NCBI GenBank assembly: GCA_023105745.1
Contig: JALGQZ010000017.1
Coordinates: 2,638,001-2,702,000 of the forward strand
Length of the DNA: 64,000 bases
Direction of reading: 5' to 3'
From: Austropuccinia psidii
Taxonomy: Eukaryota > Basidiomycota > Pucciniomycetes > Pucciniales > Sphaerophragmiaceae
The notes beneath the pieces are model-generated. The model saw only the letters and a program-made list of their open reading frames with translations, had not been told where the DNA came from and did not search any database. The position numbers and the translations under genes were made by a program. This document shows, piece after piece, positions 33,473-45,945 of this stretch; positions within the stretch are counted from its first letter, which is position 1, and the number at the start of each line of letters is the position of its first letter.

Positions 33473-34807
33473 GATGGAGACAAAAAACCACCAGCAGGTA
33501 TGGAAGCCTGTCCATCTGCAACAGTAGAAGGATACAATAGTCCAAATATAGAAGTTAAGGAAGGTTTGGTCAATATAGGAATTAATACTAAATGTCTCAA
33601 AAATAAAGAGTCACACCAAGGAACTTGAACTCTGACCAACACACCTGAAGAAAATAAGACAAAATCTGAACACTTAATGGGAGCTTACAATTCAGAGAAA
33701 CAAAGTACCAGAAAAGGGGAAGACTTAATCAAGAATATCTATCAATAATACATACTTACAAAAGAACAGGAGGTAATTAAAAAGGAAATCATTACAATTA
33801 GTCAAGGGAAGAAATCCCCAAAAAGTAGATTATCACCCAAGAAATTGGTCAAATCAATATTCAAAAAAATCAAGAAGGAAAGGGAACTAATTACTCATTA
33901 ACCAAAACAATACTCAAAAGCTGAAGAAATTGATCTAAGGGAACCAACTTCATCAATAATAAGTGATATGTAAAAGAAGGAAAGTAAGTACCCACACCTT
34001 TTGGACCTAGGAAGAAGGAAATTGAAAGAAATTCAAGGGACACTGAGCTCACTAAGAGTTTAAAAGAAGAGGAACTTGAAAAGAAAACTGAAAATACTAG
34101 CTTCAACCAACAAGAGGAAAAGTCAATCAGCCTGAAGAAATCACCTATTTCAACTACAAAATAACATCAAGTAACAGAAACTAAAATTAAAAGGAATAGC
34201 TCTGAAGTGTTTTGTCAAGGTCAAAATACACAGGAAATGGGCATTGATGAAGAATTTACTTTCCCAAAAAACACAGAGGATTTTATGGAACGCAGACCAC
34301 AGCCAAATGGAATGTGAAATTCAACCAATGCAACAGAAGAAGAATTACCTACCCCAAACCTTCACTCTGATGAAGAAAATATCAAGTTAAACGTGGGAGC
34401 AAATTTTTTTCCTTGGACAAATTCAAAAACAGCCAAGGAGAGTTAAATTAAGAAAATAGCAAGCAACTCAGTAATACACTAAAAAAAACAAGGCCAAGAG
34501 GCTTTATCAATACAAAAAGATATAGAAGAACTTGAAGAAGATGGAATTCTACTTACAGAGGACCAATTTCCCTGAAAAATCTATACAAATTGGAAGCCTT
34601 AGAGGAATGAAAATTGCAACCTGGAACTTTACATAATATCAGAATGGGATAATCAACTCTCAGCCCAGCATGTAAAGTGGAAGGAAGGAATAAAAAAAAT
34701 CCCAAATGAAAAAAAAACTAAGGGAGAAAAACCCAACAAGGAAGAAAGAGTATTTCTTTGCATAAACAATAATAAAGGGTTACAGGCCATATTTCAGGAT
34801 CAAGCTC
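33473..34807 (+). pseudogene. Element B2 region downstream of protease
   Basis: This is strongly decayed coding-like DNA, Lys/Glu/Ser-rich when read forward and broken by many stops. A better preserved stretch begins near 34600 and is cut by solo LTR E at 34808. With the LTR removed the reading continues in phase across the target site at 36713 (QAIFQDQALGDYQNLAQF). I find no reverse transcriptase, RNase H or integrase motif here. The family is not identified. Confidence 0.5.
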
Positions 34808-36707
34808 TGTGAGCCTTGAGATATTTTTTACATACCCAAATAGGAAGAAATTATCTCAAAAATAATTTCTGAACTATGGATAACCCATAAGTCATGCATA
34901 TCTTCAAAATTCATCATTTTTGATTTCAGAAAAGATGAATAATCTTTTATTGAGTAAATAAATCCATGGATTTAAGGCCAGATTTGCATATTACACAAAA
35001 TTTCATCTAGCGTAGCTCCATAGAGTGAATAAGCTTAAATGAACTCTTTGAGGCGATAATATTGAAAATAATTCAATACCACATAAAAGATACTTGAAAC
35101 TTTTTGTTTTTCTCAATTTCACGCCAAAAGAATGGGAATGTGAGAAATCCCATGTTACATATACACTAATAATAGTGTTATGCATGTTTGTGGAGTTTGA
35201 TATTATGGTATTCTTAAATACACTTTTGGTACACCCATAGTGGATATCTAACTTGAAGCCTGAATTTCTATTTTGATGTAAAAAATAGTCAAGGGGGACA
35301 AAAGACATCAAAGAGAGCCAGGGTACCCAACTTCTGAGGCCTCTTAGGGATGGACAGCTCCAAAGCTTTAATCCATGGCTAATATTAGCCCAATTAGTAA
35401 ACTAAAACCTTTTTGGGAACTTGGTTACCAACTCAAAACTTCATGTTACCATAAGAAAATAGCAAATAAGCTGCTATTTTGACGTGCCAAGGAGGTAAAG
35501 AGCAGCTTAGACTCCTGTAGCCATGTCAATTATTAATGAATTTCCATGGATAAACTCCAAAAGAGTAATTAAAACACTTTTTGGACTAGTATCCATTGTT
35601 TTACCTCATGGAAACCAGCCATATAGTGCTATTTGCAATTCTATGTAGAAATGAGGTAAAAACTTCAAAAATTCATTAAAAAGACAATTCTTAACAAATC
35701 TTTCTAAAAATTTCAGGACCAATTAAGAGCTTTATAATTAATATCAAAAAAAATACTTTCATAAGTAAAATTCAAAGTTTTACTCACAGTCCATTTTTGA
35801 TGATTCCACATGAAATACTAAATCTGTAAAACATTCACAGAAACTACAATCTGTGATGAAATTTCCAATACCCTTGATAACTTTGAGAAATAATGATTAT
35901 TCTGTAATAAAAGAAGATTTAAAGTTGTTACTCCTTTTATTCTTAACCATAAATGTGTTGATAGTCACAGAAAGGCATCAGTTAAGTAATTATGAAAATC
36001 TTAGACGACAACAGATCATTAAATCAATAATCCAAAAAGGTTTATTATTTTCTCACTAACTTGTTTTTCAGGTTGCTCCATGGCACGCCTCTGTCAGCTG
36101 TTTTTGACTTAAAAGAGGCCTCCTCTTGCTGTTTTTTCCAAATCATTGCATTCTTCAATTATACCTTTATTTCCAAAAGGTAAGTACTAGTTAAAATCTT
36201 TTCTTAGGTGTTTTATTCTTTCAGAAATCAATCAGAAAGACGTGAAATGTTAGAAATCAACTATATATTGCTTTGATACTTTTTTAAATCTATTTTCATT
36301 CATTAAATGATCAATCATCCATTGAATTTCTCTGCTATTATCTTTAATAAGTTGTCTGGAGTATTAGTGAGTGATTTATCTTAATTCTTAAAGTTTTTCT
36401 CTAGTAATTGTTTTCTTCAATAATTATATTTATAATTATTCTTGCAAAAGATAATTATATATTAAAATAATTTTATTATTTTAATAAAAGAAGTTTGATT
36501 ATGAAATACTTCTTGTAATTTATTCTAGTAGACAATTACTGCTTACTGTTATAATCACTAGTAGTGTATAAAAAGTAAAAGAAATAATTAATTAATTAAT
36601 TATTCAATTGTGGTTATAATAATTTTTACTATTATATTTCATAAGAACAGTCATAGTAATTTTGATTAATAGTAATATTATCAACAGTTTCATAGAAACA
36701 TCTTACA
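34808..36707 (+). mobile_element. Solo LTR E
   Basis: 1900 bp, TGTGAGCCTTGAGATA...CATCTTACA, with a perfect target duplication AGCTC at 34803-34807 and 36708-36712. Both tips resemble LTR C (TGTGAACCTTTGAGATA; CAAACCTTACA), so it belongs to a related family. No internal sequence remains. Confidence 0.93.
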
Positions 36708-37190
36708 AGCTCTGGGGGACTACCAAAATTTAGCTCAATTTATGGAATGGGTAAAAAATGCCAAGCAAAATTATAAAATACTGCAATTTAAAGCTAAAAA
36801 AGGGTACAGCCAAGCCCAAACAAAAAATATAAACTGATTAATTATAATGAATATACCAGTAATTTCAATCCTAAGAAAGGGTCAGATTTAAGCATGAGGC
36901 TGCAAAGGAATCTCAGGAATATTGTTAACACAGTCTTAAAAGACCAGATTGAAACTGTGATTTTCTTTCTTATGTATTATTATTTAAACAATTTATGAAA
37001 GAAACTTAAAATAATAAAAATAATAAGGAAAAAAATATAACACTTTACTTCTTTTATCATTTCTTTTTGCAAAAAAAATTTACTTTATTTCAAGAAAAAT
37101 CAAACACATTTGAAAAACAAAAAAAAGAGAGAGAAAAATCACTCAAGACTAAAAAGGAACAGGACTGTACTTTGAATTGCTTTCACAGGG
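36708..37190 (+). pseudogene. Element B2 tail after solo LTR E
   Basis: The coding-like reading of B2 continues for about 40 codons (NLAQFMEWVKNAKQNYKILQF), then further decayed pieces run to about 37020. The rest is A-rich with no recognisable feature. No B-type 3' LTR (TGTGGT.TTCC) is found before the F-type repeat, so the right end of B2 is lost or unrecognised. Confidence 0.5.
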
Positions 37191-37945
37191 ACCCTTTGAA
37201 GTGAAGAGGGCCTGGCACTAAGTAAACTGGAACTCACTTATGGAGGGCTCAAGGATGGAATAAGGTAAATTGAACTTAAGAGCAAAATAAAGATAGAATT
37301 GCTAATGAAATAAACATAAGAAAGAAGAAACAATAAAATTAAGAGTAAATAATAAAATACCCATCCACAACCATCTCACAGTGCACTGTTTTAACCTGTC
37401 AGAAACAAAGAGAGGGGTTAGTAAGTATATGTACACCACAACTCTACTGAACAGGTGAGAAAAAAGTAAAAGACCAACTTCATACCAATAAATATAATAC
37501 TCAAAATAAGAGTAAGAATATATATTAAATAATGAATAAAATATATTAGGTCAGTGGGGGAAAATCCCCAGAGGGGAGAAGAGGGGCTTTTATATATAGA
37601 GAATCCACCAGACCTGATCCAAAGAGGTAATTTTCTTGAGAGGAATATTAATTTGAATTTGTTTTAAAAAAAGGCCCCTGTATGGCTGTAAAGGATATGT
37701 AAAAGAGGTGTGGTGGAGTTGGGTGATCATACAGCTTTAGTCTTGCCAATCCAAAACTGTACTTGGAATATTCAACCTGTATGAGCATTTACAGGCTGTA
37801 TTGATGAACCAAGCTGTATGAATGTTGCAGCAAGAAAAGTTGCTTTAAATTATTTGTGATTTACATACTGGATTTTATGGCTTCATGATTTTGAATGGAT
37901 TTAAGGTTCAATTCCCTTGCCCCTGATAGATTCTGAGACAATATC
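37191..37945 (+). mobile_element. LTR F2, partial copy
   Basis: Homologous to the first 780 or so bases of solo LTR F1 (55620 on): both share CACAGGG(G/A)CCCTT, GAAGAGGGCCTGG, AACTCACTTATGGAGGGCTCA, and later ACAGGCTGTATTGA. The TG start is changed to TT. The similarity stops near 37945, so the 3' part is missing or replaced. Confidence 0.7.
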
Positions 37946-38791
37946 CCCCTCTAGAAAGAGGTGGGCTCATGAGCGCCATAGTATCCTGCCACTATTTATT
38001 TTCATCCCCAATTCCCCAAAAAATTGCTAAAGTGTTAAATTTTGAATTTTCTATCCTCTGGACCAATATCCTTAAAATATTTCCCCTCATTCTACGTGTT
38101 TTTTCTTCCTTTATTTGGAAATTGTTCTTCATTAAGTAAGTGATCTTATTTCTTGAGTTATTTCCTGCATGGAGTATTTTTCTGCTTTGAATCAAGGAGT
38201 GTTGGTGGCCATGGGCTGAATCCCAAAAGGAGGCCACCATCATCTCCAGCTTTAAAAAGGTGAAGAATGGATGTATCAATTCCTAGCCATGCCCCAATAA
38301 TTGGCCATAACCTCTTGAGGCCTTTTCTTCCACCAGGTCCTTCAGTATTCATATCTGAAAAGGGGTCTTGTCCTGGAATTTTCATAGAAGTGGGCCTAAA
38401 TGGAGTTTTGAGTTCATTTGGGTACCATGTGGTTCATTATTGGTCCTTGCCATCCCATGGTAATTTTCTTGAATTCTTGAAATTTGGCCATAGTTGGTTG
38501 TTTTATGTCCTAAGGACCATGGGGGAAATTGAAGTCCCCCTGAGCCCAGTTTTGAAGGAGTTTCCAGGTTGCCAAAATAGCCCATATGGCCTGGATCTGC
38601 TGAGATCATTACAGGACCCTATAAAGGGGGCCTCCCAGATATTGAAAGAGAGGTCCAGCCTTTCTGATTGGGGCCTCATATTGAGGACCCTGAGGGGCCA
38701 TAACTAAACATGGCCCCACAACCTTGATGTAATTCTGAAATTGATATGCATACCTGACACTCTTGAACTTTTTGCTGCCATAACTCCAGAA
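37946..38791. other. No gene recognised; GC-richer block
   Basis: Between LTR F2 and the K remnant lies a block that is less AT-rich than its surroundings from about 38160 on. Overlapping open frames on both strands (38267-38707 plus; 38158-38385 and 38382-38609 minus) reflect composition and have no motif I recognise. It could be the K upstream region. Confidence 0.35.
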
Positions 38792-39975
38792 ATGAGTTCC
38801 AAACTGACAGAACTCACTTAATTCTTGCCTTCTGCTCTGCTGCCATCTGTACTTTGTGGTTCCAGAATCTTAAGTCAGTTGGCTTCCCCTTGGTCAATGG
38901 CCTCTTCAGGTCATTTTTCTCTGTCCCAGACTTATGATGGGTACAAGGCACTGGAAATTCTTGATACTGCCTGCACTGAATTCATGAAGAAGGGGAAAAC
39001 TTTCTTCAAACATTATAGCCCCCAATCATCCAAGTATCATCATTGTTTTGTTGGGAAGAAACCTTTTCAATGTCCTGGGGCTCTGCTTTCCAAAATTAGG
39101 CAGTATTTGTGGAGTAAGAAGGATGGTTCTTTTCGGAGAATGTTCCCAGTTTCTGAGGCCCCTACTCCTGATGACAACTCAGGTCATTCCAACTCTAAAT
39201 GTTGTGGTTTTCCTGGGTTATTGTGATACTGATCTTTTGAATTAATGACTGGATTTAGGCAGAGGGATGTGGCAAGGTGGACCAATTTATTCCAGTTCAG
39301 AGGTGCCCTTTTCAAGGATCAATAGCCAAGGTGTGGTGAAGAGATTGAGAAGAATTGCATATTCACACACTAATCCCAATGCTAAAGGTAGTGATGAATT
39401 GGATGGTGAAGAGTTTGAGGTGGTACATCCTTCAATTAGCCACAAATCCAGAATTTCACCTTCCCAACATGTTTCCACAAGATTTAAAAGTCAATTCATA
39501 CCAAGCACCCCTAGAAACCTGAAGCCAGTCCATATTTCATTACTTCTCCTTCACCAAACCCTTCCACTTCCTGGCCTGTCCTGGTTTTACCAGTGAGGCC
39601 ATCACCCATTCCACAGACAAGAAACTCTCCAATTGTCACCTACCAGTAATCACAACATGTGACAAGCTCCAGTAGAAGAAGAGAGGATTGATTGCCTTTT
39701 TTCTTCCCTACTGCCCAAATATTACAGCAAAAAGGACATTGGCCTATCTGGGTTACCAGAGAAGACATAAATATGGAAAATGATGACCAAGATGCTGTGG
39801 CCAGGTTGCTTAAAAGAGTTGATTTAAATAGTAGGGAGGTGATCTCTTATGTCAATGTAGGATAATTCCTGGAACTGCTTCTGAGGATATGGTTGATAAT
39901 TTACATGGTATGAGGATTAGTTGATTAATGATTTCCACAGAACCTTTGAGGATTTGGGTATAGATAACTAGTTTA
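38792..39975 (+). pseudogene. Family K protein, decayed longer copy
   Basis: The reading starts at ATG 38792, stops at once (TAA 38819-38821), and continues in frame to 39226: SVLCGSRILSQLASPWSMAS, then a Cys-containing segment with FVGKKPFQCPG and YLWSKKDGSF, then PVSEAPTPD. After a frame change near 39200 it goes on at 39267-39596 (YSSSEVPFSRIN, GSDELDGEEFEVVH) and in pieces to GTASEDM...LINDF near 39900-39970. I recognise it as a high-copy uncharacterised A. psidii protein. The cysteine spacing may form a small zinc site, but that is inference. Its end and downstream DNA match 9977-10180. Many stops: not functional. Confidence 0.62.
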
Positions 39976-40659
39976 TTGTCCTTTTTTGTGTTTGGTTTGT
40001 ATTTTATCCCCACTCTTAGAGATACTAAAATTAGAAAAAATGGAACCCCTCAATAGATGATATAGAAGGGGAAACAGATTCTTTATAAAGAAAAAAAAGA
40101 ATCAAAATTATAAAAGTAAAGAAATAAAATGAAAAATAAGTGAAAAAAGAAAGTTGAGAAAAAGAAAGAAAAGACACTTCTGAGCAGTGTCCTTCTTGTG
40201 GTTATTTCCTTGAATTTTGGCCATAAATTTTGCTGAAAGATAAAACCAAAAACTTGTTTCTCACAGAGTGTCCAAGGTGTTGTTTTACAAGAAGTAGAAA
40301 CCCTCAGAGATGCAGACCAGGAGATGGGACTTACTTTCATAACTTCCACCCCCCACCAAGAACCATAAAATAACATGAAGCTTTGATAAATGGGTTGATT
40401 TAAGGAATGTCTTGAATAATTATGAATGACATAATTTAACAAAAGAAAACAAGGAAAAAGTAATTTGGCAATATCTTGGTTAAAGGTTCAAACTTGAGGG
40501 TATTGATATTGAAAGTCCTACTGAATCTGTACAAAAAATCAACAAGTGCTCACAGAGTGGCCAAGGTGATGCTTACAACCACATTAGGTAGAATACCCCT
40601 TGATGGTGCATTCAAAGAGAGGAACCTACTTTCATAGCTTCTACTCCCCATCAAGCACC
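39976..40659. repeat. Two related blocks; no gene recognised
   Basis: Blocks at about 40258-40370 and 40548-40660 are similar: each has TCACAGAGTG(T/G)CCAAGGTG, later GGGACTTACTTTCATA or GAACCTACTTTCATAGC, and CT(C/A)CCC(C)ATCAAG or CACCAAG. They look like an old, partial tandem duplication. The 119-codon minus frame at 40083-40442 is not supported. Confidence 0.45.
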
Positions 40660-41745
40660 TTAAAGATCAAAAACTTGAGGTATTCGGGCCAGGATTGTCA
40701 GGATACAAAGTATGGAAGTTCTTAAAAAGGTCTGGTGAGTTGTTAAGGTTGGAAGATGGTTCCCAATTTGTTCTTGCTGGGTTTTCATTAAATCCTTTCT
40801 ACTAGAAACAATACCATAATTTACCTCTCTTGAGTTTTGATTCCAGAACCTGAGCCACTTCCAATCACCCTTGTCCTCCACTAAGCCTGGTGGTGGTGGA
40901 AATTGATTTTGGTTTAGGATAGTTGATTGCTTGAGTGGTTCCAATAAGGACACATGGAATACAGGGTGAGCTTACTTCCATTGTTGAGGAAACTTGAGGT
41001 GATATACATGGCTGCCAATCTTCTCCAAGACTTCAAAGGGTCCAAACCATCTTTATGAAACCTTCTTGGTGAGTATTTTGGTCTTGATATTCTTTGAAGC
41101 TAGCCATACTTTGTCCCCAGATTTCAAATCAGGTGCAATTTTCCTATTTCTATCTGCATCCTTCTTAAATTGCCTTATTTCTGACTCTAATTCTTCTTTG
41201 ACTACTTGCTGTATTGATTGGAGTTTTTTTGATAACATTCCAGTAGGTTCTTCTTCAAAAATTTCGATTGAATCAAGACTGGGATTTCTTCCATAAATGG
41301 TGAAAAAAGGTGATTGATTTTGTGATGAATTTTCTGCATTATTATTGGAAAATTCAGCCAGAGGGAGCCATATGTGCCAGTCATATTGATGGTAACTGAT
41401 ATAAATAAAAGATACTGTTCTATAATCTGATTTACCCTCCCTGTCTGTCCATCTGTTTCAGGGTGGAAAGAAATTGAAAGATCTCTTGATGTCTTGAGGT
41501 GCTGACATAATTGGGTCCAGAATGATGAAACAAGGAAGGATCCTCTGACACTAACAATACTTATTGGGAGGCCATGCTTGAAAAAGATATGAATGATAAA
41601 AATTTGAGATAGGTACAAGGAAGTAACTTATGAATAAGCCGGAATGAATATTTCCATCTTTGAGATTCTGTCAACAACTACTAAAATAGAGTCAAACCTG
41701 TCAGAAAATGGAAATTGAGTCACCAAGGCAAATGTTGTGTCAATT
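40660..41745 (-). pseudogene. pol: Integrase and chromodomain remnant of another Ty3 chromovirus (element G)
   Basis: On the minus strand an integrase core is readable. A first catalytic-region segment FDSILVVVDR lies near 41690-41720. FKHGLPISIVSVRGSFLVSSFW follows, then FHPETDGQTGRVNQIIEQYL (41202-41618). In the SxRG segment the second Asp is replaced by Val. The C-terminal integrase part follows in another frame (41053-41238, GDKVWLASKNIKT), and a Pro-rich linker with chromodomain-like pieces (40660-40953) ends the gene. Frame changes make it inactive. The text differs clearly from the A, C and D integrases, so it is a separate family. No LTRs are assigned. Confidence 0.78.
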
Positions 41746-41849
41746 GTTGGAAATTAGCTTCACATCAAGCAAGTTTCAAGCAGGAGAAAAGTCAATCTCA
41801 TGTCAAGCAAAAGTCAATGGAGGTCATGGAATCTTAGTCTGAACTGCTA

Positions 41850-43450
41850 TTGTAATTGGATTTCCTGCAGGACCTGAAGTATATTTTTGATTGGGCCTTC
41901 AGAATGCACAATTTGAAAGCTTCATGATCTTTCTAAGTATTAAATTATGTATTATATCAAGATTAACCATTCTGGTTGCATCCCAATACATAAGGTCTCC
42001 AAAAGCTGAATATTGTACTCCACTATCAGAGAAAATTGGTTGTCTTTGTTTAGGGGTTGCCCAAAGACATTTGGCAATAGTTTATTTATAATTTGGCTAT
42101 GTGCCTGTGTAGTGAAATTTAGGACCAATTTTTTCAATTTGAGCCTTGTGAATAGAGAAAAAAATTACAAAATTTGCTGCCTGAATGAGAAATACCCCCG
42201 CAAGCTTGCACATGGAAACAACATCTGCAATGGCTGTGAGGATGGCAGCATGAATAAAGGATCCTGAAGGTTGCATTGAGGCGGGTGAAAAATGGTAACC
42301 TTGCCACAGTTCTTTGAGCTCCTTGATCAGGGGTGTTAATAGGCAATTCAATTGAAGGACAGTTGGCTCCTTTGGACCAGGAATGAGTCTGGAAACATAG
42401 ACATTCTCTGGCTTCAATCTTTCACTTGGGGGAGTTGAAGGCAAATTAGAATGATAGGTCCAATACTGGCCAAGTGGCTTGACTTTCCATGTTCATTAAA
42501 CCAGTCCACATAAATTGAGAACACCAATGCACCGCGAATGGATAGGAATGGGGGTCATTGATATTTCTGGTGCCAGTGAAGCATCATCAGACAAATCCAT
42601 CCCAGATTTCACATTTAGGGGAACCGTCAGGCTTTTGGGATTGTTGATGTTGATGCAGAATTTCCATAATTCCAGCCCGCTGGAGAAATCTGGAAAGCCA
42701 ATTTTTGAATGGTTGATAAATGAAATGTTTTGTTGGGATAAATTTTTGTTTGATGCTGGTTTTGTTTTGGGTGTGGGGTTCAACCAAATGGATGAATTTG
42801 TCTAATGATTGTGTGAAAGGGGGATCATGTTCATTTGGCTCATTATGGCGTTGACATTGGGGTTGATCAGTTGTGACAGATTCAGTAAGGCTATTAAAGA
42901 AGAAACATTTAGGACATCATATATATTTCTCAATGAGTGGCTCCAATTGGAGATGTTCAAATATGGTACTGAGATCTTGAGGTATATGGAATGCGGGAGT
43001 GGAGTGACCACCTGAGCATGAAATACTTCACTTGATAAGTAGGTTCAGGGAAGGAATGAGAATGTGTGAAGCCTGCGCGCAATATTATACCTTAAGTATA
43101 GAATGGGAGATATTATCATTCCAAGGTCTTGTGGGGGAAGCTTTTGACTGCCACTGTATTCTTTCAGTGCTGTTTGATTGAGACCCCATTGGGGGAAGAA
43201 TGTGCTCTGGGTCAATTGATAATAATCCTTTGGGAAAATTGGAACCAATCAAGTTTTGGGACAATCAGATCCTGATGCGAAAGTAAGAATCTTGGGCTCA
43301 ATGGCTGATTTGAGTTTTTTAATGTGCTGTTTATGCTGGTAAGGTGTGAAGGCAACTCCCTGCCTATCACCCTTGGAGCAAGAGTGTGTTTTAGTTGAGA
43401 AAGGTTGAAACATGCATATACCCATTGAGGAATAGCGGGGGGCTGACATT
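41850..43450 (-). pseudogene. Tnp2-type (CACTA/EnSpm) transposase, decayed copy 2
   Basis: Minus-strand pieces in gene order: 43249-43449, 43045-43248, 42802-43011 and 42496-42783, then FSIYVDWFN near 42500. The best segment is 42097-42444, with LPPSERLKPENVYVSRLIPGP, KEPTVLQLN and a conserved Leu-rich stretch that is typical of Tnp2 proteins. A DLMYWDATRM...DIIHNLI stretch (about 41900-42000) matches the region usually written YWDPxxHxxxGxMHN. Copy 1 (14841-17177) shares VDWFN and the PKEP block. Stops and frame changes abound. Terminal repeats were not found. Confidence 0.65.
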
Positions 43451-44111
43451 GTTGTGGGAATGGTGAATAAGGTTAAATTTTTTATAAATATCTATGACTG
43501 ATTTGCAATTTTTTAGGGAAGTGATTAATTTGGGAAAATTTGAATGATTATTTTTGAAGGAGGATATGAATTGAGCCAGTGAAGGTTTTTATCCCATTCA
43601 TAATGGTGGGTGACCTTCAGTGGATAAAGCGTAATGTGTCACATCTTGATAGGGGAATACTTTGGGAGTTTACGTGGGTAAAATGCCATGCGGCTCAATG
43701 CTTGTACATATTCTAGTTTATTTAAACATGGTGATACAGTGGGTTTGATCATTGAAGGGGTTCCATTAATGAAGTTTAAGCCCTATTACAAACATAACAA
43801 TATAGCTCTATTACATAAGGGTTTTTAGTGGAGCTAAAGTCTTGGTATTTGGTTTGAGTGCAGCGGGGCTTTTAATCCGTTGAAATGTGATTTGGAATTT
43901 CTTCCCTTTCTTTCAAAGTTGATGTCTCTTTTCTGGGTAAATCCTTCATTAATATACCTTTCTACAGATATAGAATTCTGGGTAATTTTGATGCATATAT
44001 TGGAAGTTTGGATAATTCACAAAATGTGACAATGGGGAGGGGGAAATGTTTATTTAATCTGATTACTTATGGATGATGGGTCCCCTTTGAGATAAAGGAA
44101 ATGACCCATTA
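43451..44111. other. No gene recognised; left flank of A2
   Basis: Unassigned sequence between the Tnp2 remnant and element A2. The last five bases, CATTA (44107-44111), form the left target-site copy of A2. Confidence 0.5.
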
Positions 44112-45922
44112 TGTAAGGTGTGGATATGAAACTTTGATTAAAAATCAAGTACTTCTCCTGTCCTCAAAATTTGTATAAGGTAAAATTCAATCAAAAATAG
44201 TGAGAAATAGTATTTTTAAGAGAAAACACGCCAATTTTATTGTTTATAGTTTTATTAGTATAAAACAATAATATTAGAAAATTTATTGTTTTACCAACAA
44301 TAAAAATTTATCCAAAAAATACTCTACAAGAGATATTTTAAGGCTACAAAAGAAATTTCTTCAAGAGCAATTTCAATTGGAATTAATTGAGCAAAGAACT
44401 GCAAGCAATTAATTAAAGAACAGAGTCTTTTAAAAAGAATATTAAAGAGAAAACACGCCCAAAAGTGACCAGAGTGAATTTGGAAACAAAGTGACAAAGT
44501 TTACAGTGATGAAAGATGCTTTAATTCACTTATGGGGTGGTTCAGGGGTAAAAATGATTATAATTATTTTTTTTACGTGCTTAAAAGGATTAAAATGATT
44601 TAAAAATGGTGGTTGGAATCTTTGATTGATTGGTTTAACAGTGTTTAAACTAATTAATAAAAGGAAAAGATTCTAACATGAAGAGAAAAGTGGGGCAAAG
44701 AAGACATTCTTTTATAGCCATCAATTCTCTTACTCCAAAAGTAAATTTTACTCTTGTCAGTCATGAAAAACAGTATGACAACAGAAAAGCCAATTATGGC
44801 ATCATTGAACCCTGGTTTAGACCAAAAAAGGGCTAGTTTAAGCCATTTTTAGCCATTTTAGACCCTTAAATCAGCCATTACTATAGCAATACCAGGCCTA
44901 GAGCCTTGAAAACACGTCATAATGTGTGTCAGAGGCGTAGAAACCAGTTAAAACTGTTTTTATTATGATTGTTTTATCTGAAGGGTAGTTTTACCCTCTT
45001 GGCAATAGCTCAAACTACCCCAGTTGGTATCAAAACCTCATCATCAATTGAGTCCACAGACCCTGTAACTCAATTCCAGGCCAAAAGTGATGAACTTTTG
45101 CGTGAATTTTGACATCCCACGCCTGTCAGCAAGGATTTTGGGGGTCTAGCTCCCCCTTGGAGCTGGAGTTCTTTTCCCCCCCCCAAATTTAATCTTTCCA
45201 ATTTATTTTTCCTTTAATTCCTCATCATGTATTATATTTATAACTCACATATGTAATTCAATTCAATTGTACAGTACAATACAGTAATAATTGACACCTG
45301 GTATGTAAATCAAAGTTCACTCATGTAATACACGCGCACATTTTGACATTTCAATTGAATTCAATTGAAAATACTTTAATTCCTCATAACTTCTAAACTA
45401 AACACGACACCTCAGTTTTAACACAAAAATTGATGGTTAACACGACATGTAGTGTGAATTAAATTAAGGTTTTGAGGATTTTCAACTTTTGTATTGAAAA
45501 TATTAAAAACTTAATTTCAGCTCATTTAGGGTTGAGTTACAAGAATTTCACTCAGAGGTGACCCCACCTGATTTTTTATGAGGAATCCAATGGTGAAATA
45601 ATTTTTATATATTTACTTATTGGATAAAAAGTTATAATAATTTTTATTTAACTTTTTTCCAAATTTATTTATTTTTTCACAATTTGGTTAAAATTTCATT
45701 TTTACTTAATTTTTTCAAGTATAAATGTAATTTTATACTTACAAAATTTAATGTATTTTTTATTTTTAAATTGTAATTAATTTCTTATTTTTAATATAAT
45801 TTTATATTTATATTTTGATTTTTATTTTAATAATACAAATAAATTTGTTTTATTTATATTAATATGTTTATTTTTTATATTTGTGGTCTTTTGGGTATAT
45901 GAAATTACCTCTAAGGCTCACA
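44112..45922 (-). mobile_element. Element A2 3' LTR
   Basis: 1811 bp, homologous to the A1 LTRs. It is followed internally by the same polypurine tract (45923-45934). The left flank is CATTA and the right flank of the element is CATTT (54165-54169), an imperfect target duplication. Many differences from the 5' LTR show that A2 is older than A1. Confidence 0.94.
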
Positions 45923-45945
45923 TTCCCTCCCCCTAAAAAAGAATA

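Noticed and set aside
36580..36605. Palindromic ATTAATTAATTAATTA run as an operator or origin
   Set aside because: Low-complexity AT-rich part of LTR E; similar runs are everywhere in these LTRs.
38267..38707. 146-codon plus frame with overlapping minus frames
   Set aside because: Open frames on both strands in a GC-richer block; no domain, no homologous copy in the window.
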